Source: Acinetobacter colistiniresistens (GTDB lineage: Bacteria > Pseudomonadota > Gammaproteobacteria > Pseudomonadales > Moraxellaceae). From it: a DNA stretch of 64,000 nucleotides. Each line of letters begins with the position of its first letter. Within the stretch, counting starts at the first letter, position 1. The DNA lies in contig NZ_KE340381.1 of NCBI RefSeq assembly GCF_000413935.1, forward strand, positions 323,209 to 387,208, in the 5' to 3' direction. Below are positions 18,292-29,074 of this stretch, piece by piece. Made by a program: the position numbers and the translations under genes. The notes under the pieces were generated by a model. The model was not told where the DNA came from. It saw nothing but the letters and a program-made list of their open reading frames with translations, and ran no database searches.

Positions 18292-18859
18292 GCAAATTAA
18301 CACTCAGTAATTCCTAACAGGCCGTAATCTATTAATCGTTTCCTCCATTGTTTCTTATTTTTTTATTGTTTTTTCAATTTGTATACTTCGCTAAACGTAA
18401 AAATCTTCTTTTCCTATAACTGTGTACTATACGGAGAAACTTGTAACACCTTTAATTGCAATATCTTGTAAGAACCTATTGGTGACTTGATTACGCATTA
18501 ACCACAAGATATAGATTTTTTAAAGAGTATATACACCATATAATGTGTTCTATATAATAATTGCCAAAGCATCATTCTGTGATGTTTAAACAGATATTGA
18601 AGCGTATTTTGTAGAAATGCTTGTTGATATAAAATGGCATCAAATTTTTGGTTTGAAAGAATGTATACATTTTTTCATTATTTTTATTCAGGATAGGTAA
18701 CTATCCAAATGTAAATAAAGGATTTTTTTAATGTATACATTTTTAACATCAATAGAATGTCAGTAATTTTATTCCTCTCTTAACAAACTCCCTCTCCGTT
18801 TAGGAGAGGTGAGGAGCAACTAAAGCTCCGCAAGAGAGGTTCCTATAGAGGCATCGATC
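18292..18859. other. Gene-free stretch upstream of the small membrane protein and nrdB
   Basis: AT-rich, no convincing ORF. Notable elements are two copies of AATGTATACATTTTT at 18660 and 18730, each containing the palindrome ATGTATACAT, and two short hairpins at about 18790-18835 (CCTCTCC/GGAGAGG and GGAGC/GCTCC). The hairpins may be part of the leader of the downstream genes. Confidence 0.4.
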
Positions 18860-18991
18860 ATGTTCCATCTCAGTCATAATTATCAATTTGGTGTGATTGT
18901 TCTGATTTGTGCCTTTCTAGTGTTTTATATCCCCCTCGTTTACGCGTTTTTTAAAATACGTAGACAACAGCGTAATCAAAATAAGTCTTAG
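18860..18991 (+). CDS. 43-residue single-pass membrane protein upstream of nrdB
   Basis: ATG 18860 follows AGAGG with 8 nt spacing. The product MFHLSHNYQFGVIVLICAFL continues with one hydrophobic helix (about residues 11-32) and a basic tail (KIRRQQRNQNKS), so it should sit in the inner membrane with the tail inside. No family is recognised. Its codon use and location just before nrdB suggest it belongs to the core locus and not to the island. Confidence 0.5.
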   Translation: MFHLSHNYQFGVIVLICAFLVFYIPLVYAFFKIRRQQRNQNKS

Positions 18992-19072
18992 GGATTGTCA
19001 GTGCCATTGGTCACTTTTTAAAATTCAATCAATAAAACTTAATTTTGCTTACACAAATTGAGCGTATAGTAG

Positions 19073-19095
19073 GACATCTCCTTGCTTGAGATGTC
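19073..19095. promoter_or_regulatory. Hairpin in the nrdB leader
   Basis: A perfect 8-bp stem (GACATCTC / GAGATGTC) with a 7-base loop lies 38 bases before the nrdB start. It lacks a strong T-run, so it may be a leader structure instead of a terminator. Confidence 0.4.
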
Positions 19096-19132
19096 TAAAT
19101 AAAAGATATAAAGCAACGAAGAGAGAATTGAT

Positions 19133-20416
19133 ATGTCTATCCTTAGTTGGGACGATTTTGAAGATGATTCGCAAAAACCGACTGCACCTGAACACAAGTC
19201 TGCGACCATCGACTCGCAAAAAACGACTAATACGCAAGTGGTATCTGATTCAGAGCAATCATCGCCGCGCGTGGCAGCTGCACAACCCGCTGGAACCAAT
19301 TCCGTGCGATCAACAAATCCCACCGATTCGTTGGCACGAGCATCTGCTGCCTTAGAACACCTCGACGTTGCACCAGGCTTGGAAGAGCTTGAAATGGGTG
19401 CACAGCGTGTTCAGGTGGATGATAAAGCAATGATCAACTGTCGCGCAGACTTAAACCAGCTTGTTCCGTTTAAATACGAGTGGGCTTGGCAGAAGTATCT
19501 TGACGGGTGTGCAAACCACTGGATGCCGCAAGAAGTCAACATGAACCATGATATCGCGCTTTGGAAGTCTGAAAATGGCTTAACTGAAGATGAGCGCACC
19601 ATCATCATGCGTTCTTTGGGTTTCTTCTCGACTGCGGACTCATTGGTTGCAAACAACTTGGTATTGGCGATCTACCGTCACATTACCAACCCTGAATGCC
19701 GTCAGTACATCTTGCGTCAAGCATTTGAAGAAGCGATTCACACCCACGCTTACCAATACTGTATCGAATCTTTGGGTATGGATGAAGGCGAAGTCTTCAA
19801 CATGTACCGCGAGATTCCAAGTGTTGCACGTAAAGCATCGTGGGGCTTGAAGTACACTCAATCTTTAAGTGATCCGACGTTCAACACGGGTACGCCTGAA
19901 AACGACCAACGTTTATTGCGTAACTTGATCGCATTCTATTGTGTTCTTGAAGGGATCTTCTTCTATTGTGGCTTTACTCAAATCTTGAGTATGGGTCGTC
20001 GTAACAAGATGAATGGTGTTGCTGAGCAGTTCCAGTACATCTTGCGTGATGAATCTATGCACTTGAACTTCGGTATCGACATGATCAACCAGATCAAGAT
20101 CGAGAACCCACATTTGTGGACGGCTGAGTTCCAAGAAGAAGTGATTCAAATGATTCTTGAAGGCACCATGCTTGAAATCGAATATGCGCGTGACACCATG
20201 CCACGTGGTGTATTGGGTATGAATGCAAGCATGATGGAAGAATACTTGAAGTTCATCTGTAACCGTCGTTTAGCGCAACTTGGTTTACCTGAGCAATTTG
20301 CTGGTGTAACCAACCCGTTTGCGTGGATGTCTGAGATGATGGACTTGCGTAAAGAGAAGAACTTCTTTGAAACGCGTGTAACTGACTACCAAACTGGTGG
20401 TGCGTTAAGCTGGTAA
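19133..20416 (+). CDS. nrdB: Ribonucleoside-diphosphate reductase, beta subunit (class Ia)
   Basis: 427 residues, the small subunit that holds the di-iron tyrosyl radical used by NrdA. After a low-complexity N-terminal extension of about 85 residues (Ser/Thr/Ala-rich), the ferritin-like core shows the iron ligands in [13 protein letters not shown] (Asp-type region), [15 protein letters not shown] (E...ExxH) and [14 protein letters not shown] (ExxH). The C-terminal part ends [10 protein letters not shown], the tail that docks on NrdA. The start follows an AGAGAG ribosome binding site. Separated from nrdA by the recombinase/CBASS island, and a second accessory element begins 12 bases after its stop. 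Confidence 0.95.
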   Translation: MSILSWDDFEDDSQKPTAPEHKSATIDSQKTTNTQVVSDSEQSSPRVAAAQPAGTNSVRSTNPTDSLARASAALEHLDVAPGLEELEMGAQRVQVDDKAMINCRADLNQLVPFKYEWAWQKYLDGCANHWMPQEVNMNHDIALWKSENGLTEDERTIIMRSLGFFSTADSLVANNLVLAIYRHITNPECRQYILRQAFEEAIHTHAYQYCIESLGMDEGEVFNMYREIPSVARKASWGLKYTQSLSDPTFNTGTPENDQRLLRNLIAFYCVLEGIFFYCGFTQILSMGRRNKMNGVAEQFQYILRDESMHLNFGIDMINQIKIENPHLWTAEFQEEVIQMILEGTMLEIEYARDTMPRGVLGMNASMMEEYLKFICNRRLAQLGLPEQFAGVTNPFAWMSEMMDLRKEKNFFETRVTDYQTGGALSW

Positions 20417-20422
20417 GTTGAA

Positions 20423-20440
20423 TCACCCGTCACGCGACAC
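20423..20440 (+). repeat. Left target duplication and left terminal inverted repeat of the nrdB-downstream element
   Basis: TCACC (20423-20427) is followed by CGTCACGCGACAC (20428-20440). The same TCACC recurs at 32465-32469, directly after the inverted copy of the repeat (CGTCACGTGACAC on the minus strand, ending at 32464). Twelve of 13 positions match, and TTGTCAT follows at the same distance in both ends. Confidence 0.85.
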
Positions 20441-20456
20441 ATAAATTGTCATTTAT

Positions 20457-20488
20457 AAAAAAAACCGCTATAAATTGGCGGTTTTTTC
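20457..20488 (+). terminator. Intrinsic terminator inside the left end of the element
   Basis: An ACCGC / GCGGT stem with flanking A- and T-runs, 40 bases after the nrdB stop. It would terminate nrdB now that nrdB's probable original terminator (32475-32504) has been displaced by 12 kb. Confidence 0.7.
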
Positions 20489-20506
20489 TTTAATTAAATT
20501 TTAATA

Positions 20507-20881
20507 TCATAAATCTAATTTAACTATTTGATCATCCTTCCAAATATAAACTTGTTTATGTCGATATTGTTTAGTTTTGAAATATTCATATACTTCAACG
20601 CCACCTTTATAGTTTTGTCTCCGCTCCCCCCATAATATCCATATAAAAGTTTGTCCAGTTTCCGTCAGATATTTTTGGAAAAGATCTTTTCTCAAATATG
20701 ATAAATGACCTGTCAAATTCCCAATATCAGTTTTGAATGTTCTAAAAATAGATGCTACTCCATAAATATCATATAAGTCTGGATCGCCATTATGATATTT
20801 TAAATCTAGTCTTTGACATAACTCTGGATTTGGAAAGTCAATTCTACTAACACTATAAGGCTTCCATTTATCATAATTCTT
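20507..20881 (-). pseudogene. 5'-truncated remnant of an unknown gene
   Basis: An open frame of 125 codons on the minus strand without an ATG at its upstream end. A stop codon lies directly before it. The protein reads NYDKWKPYSVSRIDFPNPEL and continues through TGHLSYLRKDLFQK to a natural stop after QIVKLDL. It has clear protein-like composition but no family I recognise. Only a TTG near 20716 could start a shorter version. It is most likely the surviving C-terminus of a larger cargo gene. Confidence 0.5.
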
Positions 20882-21270
20882 TTAATAAAATTTAAAAATC
20901 TACTAGCCTCCCATCCAAATTACTCTTCAATCCTTTATTTAAAAATATTTCACCACTATCAACATTGAAAAATAATTTTATTTAAAAAAAGGCCAAACAT
21001 TACAATAAAAAATATCAAAATTAATCACTCCAAAACTTAACAACTGCTGTAAACACTAGAATTTACAATTAGTATTTTCTAAATATCTAATATTTACTAG
21101 GTACAACAACTAAAACAATAAATATTTCTTATGTTATTTTAAGTTATTACTAAAAACGATCTAGACTAAAAACATAAATCCAGTTAGGATAAACAATTTT
21201 AAATAAAATTTAACTCATAAAACTGATCAAATCAAATGAGTTCTTGCTAAAAATTGAGAGTGTAAAAACT
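20882..21270. other. AT-rich gap before the large defence-type gene
   Basis: About 390 bases, very AT-rich, no ORF of note. It presumably holds the promoter of the gene starting at 21271, but no clear -35/-10 pair stands out. Confidence 0.4.
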
Positions 21271-22748
21271 ATGGATCTTAGAATTTTAGGGGGTACTGGG
21301 TTACATGCAAGTGAAACCCGAGCTGTTGCATTAATGAAAGAAAAGCTTCGTAGTAGTTGGAAAGCATATGCTAGTTTATTAATAATTGATGATCAGGGCT
21401 CTATGGACATAGATGTCCTCATCATTACACATGATCGGTTCCTTTTAGTTGAATTAAAAGAGTGGAATGGTAAATTAGAAAGTAGTGAAGGTAAATGGTA
21501 TATTAACGGACGCTCCAGAGGGAAAAGTCCTTATGAAATTAAAAGGGTTCATGCTCAAAGAGTCAGAAAACTATTAGAGCTTGAGCTAAAACATAAATTA
21601 AAAGGTTATTCCCCGCATGTTGAAGCTCACGTAGTTCTGTGTGGTAATGCTACTCCAGAACACCTTTCAACTATGGAACGTAAGTTTGTTCACACTATAG
21701 ATGAGTTTCTGACAATTGCTAAAACTGAAGGATATGAAAGTTTAACTCAAAACACAAATATAGCATTTTTATTTGAGTCAGAGACCAATCGAGGCAAGGG
21801 TTTCTTAAGACCAAACAATCCTGAATCACTCAAAATATTTGAAGAATTCTTTTCTGGACCAAATATAAAACCAAAAGATTTTGAATATCATAATTATATC
21901 GCAGCAAAAGATGAATGGTTTAAACATAGAGAGGATCTTTATATAGAATATAGAGGTCATCATTATGAAAACCCAGATATTGGGTTATTAAGAAGATGGA
22001 ACTTAAACAATCTAGGAATTGCAAGGTCAAATCAAAAAGCATGGTCAGAAATCATTCTCAGAGAATCGAGAATAAATAGCTTTATTAGGGATATTGATAA
22101 CAAATCTGCAGATTATATGCTACGTTCATTGGTTCCGCTTGGAATAGAAGATATAACGGAGGACACAACTGAACTATATGAACTAAGAAAAACATATAAA
22201 AGACTTGATGAGTTTATCAGCTTAAATGCTCCTAACTGGGGCGAAGATAAGATTATTGATACTATAAGATCACTGATTGTACCTTTTGCGGAACTACATG
22301 GTGCAGGGATTAGCCACAGAGATATTGATTCTCATAATATGTGGTTTGCTACAGATAAAAACTGTATATTAGTTTCTGGTTTTTCCTCAGCTTTTTTTCC
22401 AGAGAAAGGAACTATTTCAGATCTCAGATCCTTATTACAAAGTTCACATATAAAGCTTCCTGAAGATATCTATAACATTGACATTAAAGACCCATTCAAA
22501 ATTGATGTGTTTATGCTTGCAGCATTGGCATATCAAATATGTTTCGATGGAAAGCAAATTATCAAAGAAGATGGTGTTCCTGTATGGTCTAAAAGTGAAC
22601 ATGACAAATTTAACGGAAAACTAGATGCATGGTTTGAAAAATCATTAGATTGGGAACCTGAAAAAAGGTTCGCTAATGCTTCTGATGTGTGCTGAAAAAA
22701 CAGGAGGTTTTAACTTGGTAAACTAAACACACTCATCAGGAGTTTACC

Positions 22749-23048
22749 ATGAGCAAGAAACACAAGACTTACACCACAGAATTTAAAGCTGAAGCCATCA
22801 AATTAATTGAAGCCAATCAAGGCAATGTCTCGGAAACAGCTAGACAACTTAGCATTTCAATGCAAACTCTTTCAAATTGGAATACCAAAGCAAAGGCTGG
22901 AACTTTAGCAGGTACAAAACAGTATTCACCTGATCTAAACGCTCTACTCGAAGAAAATAAAAAACTCAAACAACAGCTCAAAATAGCTGAAATGGAACGT
23001 GAATTTTTAAAAAAGGCAGCAGCGTACTTTGCCAAAGAAAGTCAGTAA
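22749..23048 (+). CDS. IS3-family transposase OrfA
   Basis: 99 residues. A helix-turn-helix (YTTEFKAEAIKLIEANQGNV, then SETARQLSISMQTLSNW) binds the IS ends. A leucine-zipper-like C-terminus (LLEENKKLKQQLKIAEMERE, then FLKKAAAYFAKE) allows dimerisation. The FLKKAAAYFAKE ending is typical of the IS3/IS51 groups. A heptamer A-AAA-AAG at 23009-23015 in its late frame is the standard slippery site for making the OrfAB fusion. Confidence 0.88.
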   Translation: MSKKHKTYTTEFKAEAIKLIEANQGNVSETARQLSISMQTLSNWNTKAKAGTLAGTKQYSPDLNALLEENKKLKQQLKIAEMEREFLKKAAAYFAKESQ

Positions 23049-23059
23049 GGTACGCCTAT

Positions 23060-23914
23060 ATGAAACAAAAAAGATATTCTTTTCCAATTACCTTAATGGC
23101 TCGATTACTTCATGTTTCAGTTTCATGTTTTTATGATTGGCTCAAGAGAGGCGTGAGCAAAAGAACGATTCAACGAAATCAACAGACGATATTGGTGAAA
23201 ATAGCCCATGAGGAGACAAGGCAGAGCTATGGTTATATTCGATTAACCAAATACTTACAAGCTCAGGGCATAAAAATGAGTATGTACGCTGTACGTCAGA
23301 TAAAAGCGCTGAACCACCTGTATTGTAAGCGACACAAGCGTTTTAAAAGGACTACGAATAGTGACCATAATCGAGCGATCTATGAAAACCTGCTGGAGCA
23401 ACAATTCTCAATGACTAGACCAAATCAAGCATGGTCAAGTGATATTACGTACATATGGACTGTTGAAGGATGGCTGTACTTAGCAGCGGTAAAAGACCTT
23501 TACACGAAGCAAGTGGTTGGCTATAGCTTAAATGAGCGCATGACAGCACAGCTTGTTTGTAATGCGCTAAATATGGCTATTCACAATCAAAAACCAACCA
23601 AAGAACTGATTGTGCATTCAGACAGAGGAAGTCAATATTGCAGCCATGAATATCGAAATATACTTGAGCAATATGGTTTTCAAGGTTCAATGAGCAAGCG
23701 CGGAGACTGTTACGATAATGCACCGATTGAAAGCTTTTGGGGAATACTGAAAAATGAGTTAGTGCATCATTACAACTATCAAACCAGAGAAGAAGCCAAA
23801 GCAGATATTATAAAATACATTGAATTATTTTATAATCATCGAAGAATTCAAAAGGGTTTGGGTTTTAAGACACCAAATCAAATGGCCGAAGACTTTTATA
23901 AGTTGGCTGCCTAG
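23060..23914 (+). CDS. IS3-family transposase OrfB (DDE integrase core)
   Basis: 284 residues with the rve integrase fold: first Asp in WSSDITYIWT, second Asp in VHSDRGSQYCS, and the Glu in DNAPIESFWGILKNE, the DDE triad with normal spacing. An HTH_21-like region precedes it (ETRQSYGYIRLTKYLQAQGI). The frame lies at -1 relative to orfA and is open from the A6G slippery site at 23009-23015 through to the orfB ATG, so a full-length OrfAB transposase can be produced by programmed frameshifting. Confidence 0.9.
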   Translation: MKQKRYSFPITLMARLLHVSVSCFYDWLKRGVSKRTIQRNQQTILVKIAHEETRQSYGYIRLTKYLQAQGIKMSMYAVRQIKALNHLYCKRHKRFKRTTNSDHNRAIYENLLEQQFSMTRPNQAWSSDITYIWTVEGWLYLAAVKDLYTKQVVGYSLNERMTAQLVCNALNMAIHNQKPTKELIVHSDRGSQYCSHEYRNILEQYGFQGSMSKRGDCYDNAPIESFWGILKNELVHHYNYQTREEAKADIIKYIELFYNHRRIQKGLGFKTPNQMAEDFYKLAA

Positions 23915-26900
23915 AATCTCCCAAGGGAAAGTCTCCTGATAATTCAGCGTATATCACTTCAGACATGCTTGCAGAATTTAATAAGCTCACAAAAAATGAG
24001 TTAGAACACAATAGTTATAGTGATTTATTATCTAGTATAAAGATAGGCAGTTTTTACAAAGGTGACTGGAACCCATTTACTTTTTATCAGAAATATCCTC
24101 CTTCTGGTGAAAGCACGGTTTCTGGTAATAAGTTCAAATATAAAATATCAATAGAAGACAGACTTTACTTATGTAAAGCCTGGAATAATATTCAAATCAA
24201 TAATGAGAATTTAGGCCAAACTCGAAAAGTTCTCAATTTTAAGCAAAGAGTTGAAGCCCTAAATAATAATAACTTCTCAGTTCCTTCAATCCATGATTAT
24301 GGATACTCACCTTCCTCAGGTACACTATTCGTTATAACTGAATATGTTGATGGTGTAACTTGGGACAACTTCCATCTAAAAAATCTATCTTTAGATAGTA
24401 AAAAAAAGTTAGCTAAAATTTTAATTACCTCTGTAGCTAATTGTCATTACCGTGGTATCGCACATGGAGACTTGCATCCACAGAATATTATTTTAAATAT
24501 AGTCGATGAGAACATTGAGCTTTACTTAATAGATATGATTGACTTTAGTCTAGAGTCTGAACCTTTTAATTTTGAGTACGGCCCTGTTAACCCAGCTATT
24601 ACAGACTCATTTGGTCGTGATAGATACGCAGTATATAAATTAATAAAAGAGTTGTTCATCGATGATAGTTTACCAACTATTCAAGAAGAAATTAATATCG
24701 GGTTTTCTTGTAAAGATCAAGTACCAGTTTCATTAGATCCGCTGCTCACAGCTTTAGAAAATGAAAATATTGAAATATTAGAATTACCTATCCAAGAGCT
24801 CATACAATTAAGCAGGCAACACCAATCATTCCCACCTCAGTTAACTCAAATTTCTCAGGAAAATAATAATTACTTCTTCAATTGTAAGTGGAATAGGTTC
24901 AATAGTTCCATTTTAGATTGCTATATAACAGGAACAAAACAGCAGCTAAAAATTGAGCTGAATCCTGAAAAAAGAACAATTGATAGATTAAACTATATTC
25001 CCAATATTTCATTTTCAGAATTGGTATCGGCATCTTCAAAATCACAGGCAGTTTTAGCTGTAAACCTATCCATAATCAATGAAAAACAAAATAAAATAAA
25101 TGACCAAAAGTTAATAAATATACTATTATCTCTTGATATTGTTCTAGATGAATTAGAAAAAAAATATTCCGATTTAGATAAAAATCATATTACTGATAAA
25201 ACTACTACTAAAGATTTAGTAGAAATTGATATCCCTATATCAAAGGCATGGCAAGCTTTATCTGAAACAGAGCTAGAGCTAAGATTCAAAATAATCATTG
25301 ATAGCCCTGATATTAAGGAAAGTAAAACAGGAAATTTCTTAATCAGGTACTTACAACCACTAACCCAAAATATAGATTTTGATCTTGATGATACTGTACA
25401 TGCTTATATAGGTGATGAAGAGTTTCAGATCGGCCAACTCGATCTAACGGAAACAAATTTAAATTATATTGCTGTCAAGCCTTCTCGTAGTTTTAATAAG
25501 CATCTTATCAGAAGTGGAGAAGAAATTTCTTTAGAATCAATTAAGAGCAAGGCCTCTCGCGATCGTAAAAATAAGGCATTAAATCGTGTTATAAACAATG
25601 AGGCGATAATAAATAATCTTGCAAATTACTTTGATATTAATAATAAAGGTGAAACTAACATTTTAGATAAAAAAATTTCAGAAGCTGAAATTCGCTCTTT
25701 ATATGACTCACCTAATTCAGAAATGAATCCACAGCAAGTTGAAGCATTCAAATATCTGTTATCCTGTGATCCTATTTGTGTATTACAAGGTCCACCAGGA
25801 ACAGGTAAAACTTCTTTTATTAGTAAGTTCATACATTACCTATTTGTAAAAGAAAATGTACGTAATATTCTACTAGTTGGTCAATCTCATACGGCAGTTG
25901 ATAATGTAGCAATAAAAGCTAGAGAACTTTGTAACAGTAAAAAATATGACTTACAAATTGTTAGAATTGGTCATGAATCAATGATCGATACTGAGTTAAT
26001 GCATACCCACCCTACTGCTTTACAAAGACAAATTCTTCACAAGTTTCATCGTGAGTATGAGCAAAGAGTTAGAGCATTATCAAGACATTTATTATTGCCC
26101 ATTGAGCTAATAGATGAACTAACAAACTTACACCGCTCTCTTGCCCCTTTAATTAATAGCTTAAAGCTATATGAAAGCCTTTTAGAACAAGAAAAAGAGC
26201 ATCATTTAAAAAATGAAAAAATTGATGAATATGAGGTATCTATAAAAACTAAAAAAGAATATTTAAATAGTATCGTCATGTCTAGATTTAATAAAGACTT
26301 GAACCTGGATTTTAGTACAGACCTATGGGAACAAATTGCTAATCACACATCAGAATTATATAGTATAAATAACCCAGCTGCATTAAAGAGACTAAAAGGA
26401 CTGTTATTTTTAAGTGAAGAGTGGATGGGAGTTCTTCGTACAGGAGAAGCTAACTATGATAAATTCCTTGTTAAATCAAAACAATTAGTTTGTGGAACTC
26501 TAGTTGGTATTGGAAAAAAGCAAATTGAAATTGAAAATGTAGAGTTTGATTGGGTAATTATAGATGAAGCTGGCCGAGCCCAAGCATCAGAATTATTGAT
26601 TGCAATGCAATCTGCTCGACGGGTTCTACTTGTAGGAGATCATAAACAATTGCCTCCACTCTACGAAAAAGAACAGTTACGATTAGCTGCAAAAAAAATC
26701 AATTCAAATATCGATATTTTTACGGAAAGTGACTTTGAAAGAGCTTTTAAGGTGACTGAAGGAATCACTCTAAATACACAATACCGTATGATTAAGCCAA
26801 TCGGAGATATAGTTTCTCACTGTTTTTACAATGGTCAGTTAAAAACCGGGCGCGATGATTCTGAAGAATGGTTTAATTTATTAAAATCTCCACTTAATAA

Positions 26901-27460
26901 AGCAGTCACATGGATTGATAGTGCTAGTGACTTTGGAGAGCTAAATGATGGTTCTGGTAAATACTATAATATTAATGAATTAAATTGTATATGTACTCTT
27001 CTTAAAGGCCTATGTGAAGATAATACTATCCAGGAACTAAAGAAATTAGTAAATAATGAGCAGGCATTTCCTATAGGTATTATCACTATGTATAGAACTC
27101 AAAAAGAAAAAATTGAAAATGAAATAAGTAAAGCTGAATGGGCAAGACCAATACGAGATTTAATCAAAATTGATACTGTTGACTCATATCAAGGTCAACA
27201 AAATTCTATAATTATCTTAAGCTTAGTACGAGACAACATCCAACTATCTCAAGGTTTTTTGAAAGATAACTCGCGTATAAATGTCGCAATATCACGAGCT
27301 CAGGAACGCTTAGTAATTGTAGGCTCTCACAAAATGTGGAGCTCTCACAAAAATGACTCAGCGTTAAGTAGAGTACATGAATACATCTCTGAAAAAATTA
27401 GTTCTGGTGAAAATAACTACCAATATTTTAAAGCAGATGAAATTAATGGGGTAGTTACAA

Positions 27461-29023
27461 ATGCTTGAACATAATATTGATGAAGATAGTATTGATAGAT
27501 TGGGAAATATTATTTCCATTCTTCTTCCAGCTAAAAGCTATAAAATCCTTTGCGCATGGACTAATGAAGAAGCATTACCTGCTGTCGAAGATTTTTCTTG
27601 TCGTTTATTAATTTTATTCGGTGAGTTGTCCCCATCTGAATTAGGTGAATATTTTGGTCTTTCATATAGAGAGTGTGAAATTTTAATTGATTCTTTACTT
27701 CAAAAGAAATTAGCTATAGTTAATAATGATGGCAATTTAACAGCGGCCCCTTTATTAAACTCAAAAGTAAGAGGTGATATTTCAGAGACAATATCCTTAA
27801 CAAATTTTGAAGAGAGAACTGAAACTGTAGTTTTTGATTTACTTACTTTAGGATTATTACCGAGCTTAAAGCATAATAGTGCTAGTAAATATGGATTACT
27901 TGAGGTATCCAAGGGCCAACATAAAGAAATTAGCATAAATGATGTTATTCAGTCATTTAGTTCTCAATTCCGAGCACATCTTGAGTATAGTAGAAGAAGT
28001 GAAAATGAAATAAAAAAGACTCGATTATACAAAATTATGTCTTGTGAAAAAGGAATGCCATTACAAATTCCAATTGATATTGAAGTAAAGCTAAAACCAT
28101 CTGAAGGTTTTGAACCAATTCTCACTAGAGAAGTCAAAGGTGGCAGTGCAACAAGACAATATATAATTTCAAATGAATTGGAATCATGCATATCTGACTA
28201 TATTGCCAGTCTTGAAGTACTTAATATTGGCACGTCATTTAGTGAATATTGTGATCTTGTTGACGATCATGTGTTAAAAAGATACATAGAGAATGAACAA
28301 TTCAATTTCTCAGGGTGGTTAAAAGATAGACAGCACAAAAAAACGGGTTATGGTAATCAATTAACACGTGGGATGCTCGGACCAATTTATTTAGAAAAAA
28401 ATTTAAAGAGAATCATTAGTGAAATTAAATATATTTTCACTAATAATGAGATTGAGGCACTCCCACCTGCACTATGGCTTTCTAGTAAATTACCGTTATG
28501 GGGTGCAAATGGTACAGAACTATATGAATTTGCTAAACGTATGGAAAAAGAGCTCACCCAAAAAGATGAACCTGGTTGTATTACTTTACTTTTCAATCCT
28601 CAAAATGAAGACAAAGCTTTACACGAAAAAAGATATAAGAATAGAATTCCTAATGCAATTTCATTGCAAGGTGAATCTATAACTGATTTCATTGAATGCT
28701 TTATTATTCCTGATCATTTAGCTGTAATTCAGTTTCATATATATCCTAGTAAAACTAGCTCTATTACGGTCCCCATAGGTTTTATAACTACAGAAAAACA
28801 TCGTTTAGAGCAAATCTACCAACTAGTCACCTCCCGTATCATGAGTTCAAGCGATATAAAGGTAACTTGGGGAGGGAGAAATCTATCTGATCTTTTACCT
28901 TTATCTCTTCTGCAAGAATTAGAAAGTAGGCCACTAACTACTAAAAGACCTCATCAACAAAGAAAGGAAGTGAATGTATTAAGGAAGCGTAAGTTTTCAT
29001 TTAAGAAACCTGAAAGTCATTAA
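27461..29023 (+). CDS. 520-residue partner of the NERD-kinase-helicase protein, unknown function
   Basis: The ATG overlaps the end of the helicase gene by 8 bases, so it is translationally coupled and very likely works with it. Residues 40-95 look like a winged helix (LSPSELGEYFGLSYRECEIL, then IDSLLQKKLAIVNNDGNL). The middle and C-terminal parts are not recognised. A region near residue 385 (ALHEKRYKNR) has a lone HxK but does not complete the HxKxxxxD motif of PLD nucleases, so I do not call it one. The basic C-terminus (RKRKFSFKKPESH) may bind nucleic acid. In Mokosh-type systems a helicase-kinase protein pairs with a PLD protein; whether this is a divergent equivalent is unresolved. Confidence 0.6.
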   Translation: MLEHNIDEDSIDRLGNIISILLPAKSYKILCAWTNEEALPAVEDFSCRLLILFGELSPSELGEYFGLSYRECEILIDSLLQKKLAIVNNDGNLTAAPLLNSKVRGDISETISLTNFEERTETVVFDLLTLGLLPSLKHNSASKYGLLEVSKGQHKEISINDVIQSFSSQFRAHLEYSRRSENEIKKTRLYKIMSCEKGMPLQIPIDIEVKLKPSEGFEPILTREVKGGSATRQYIISNELESCISDYIASLEVLNIGTSFSEYCDLVDDHVLKRYIENEQFNFSGWLKDRQHKKTGYGNQLTRGMLGPIYLEKNLKRIISEIKYIFTNNEIEALPPALWLSSKLPLWGANGTELYEFAKRMEKELTQKDEPGCITLLFNPQNEDKALHEKRYKNRIPNAISLQGESITDFIECFIIPDHLAVIQFHIYPSKTSSITVPIGFITTEKHRLEQIYQLVTSRIMSSSDIKVTWGGRNLSDLLPLSLLQELESRPLTTKRPHQQRKEVNVLRKRKFSFKKPESH

Positions 29024-29074
29024 AAAATTCTTAATTATAGAAAAGACAAACTACGAGTAATAGAATACCAATAA

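Larger units (their letters stand above)
22691..23948 (+). mobile_element. IS3-family insertion sequence
   Basis: About 1,258 bp. The left end GCTGAAAAAACAGGAGG and the inverted right end (GCTGAATTATCAGGAG on the minus strand) form imperfect terminal repeats. An apparent direct repeat of only 2 bp (GT) flanks it; the expected 3-4 bp duplication is not clear. It contains orfA and orfB with a frameshift site and lies inside the NERD-kinase-helicase gene in the same orientation. Confidence 0.83.
21271..27468 (+). pseudogene. NERD nuclease - tandem kinase-like - SF1 helicase giant gene, split by an IS3 element
   Basis: Joining 21271-22689 to 23950-27468 gives one uninterrupted frame of 1645 residues. 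Order in the restored protein: NERD nuclease-like domain (about 20-140; Asp in SMDIDVLIITHD, then LLVELKEWNG with the ExK motif); kinase-like domain 1 with HRDIDSHNMW near 348 but SGF where DFG is expected, so perhaps a pseudokinase; kinase-like domain 2 with AHGDLHPQNI near 644 and LIDMIDFS; then a UPF1/DNA2-type SF1 helicase from about 1080, with QGPPGTGKTSF, WVIIDEAGRAQ, VGDHKQLPP, LNTQYRM, DSYQGQQN and NVAISRAQERL. The IS stops the first piece after residue 473 plus a few IS codons. The second piece can restart at ATG 23965 (1167 residues) and keeps kinase 2 and the helicase. Domain mix suggests anti-phage defence, reminiscent of Mokosh or PglW proteins. Confidence 0.82.

Noticed and set aside
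27461..29023. PLD nuclease assignment for the 520-residue protein
   Set aside because: Only a partial HxK is present; the following Asp and second motif are missing, so the call is not supported.
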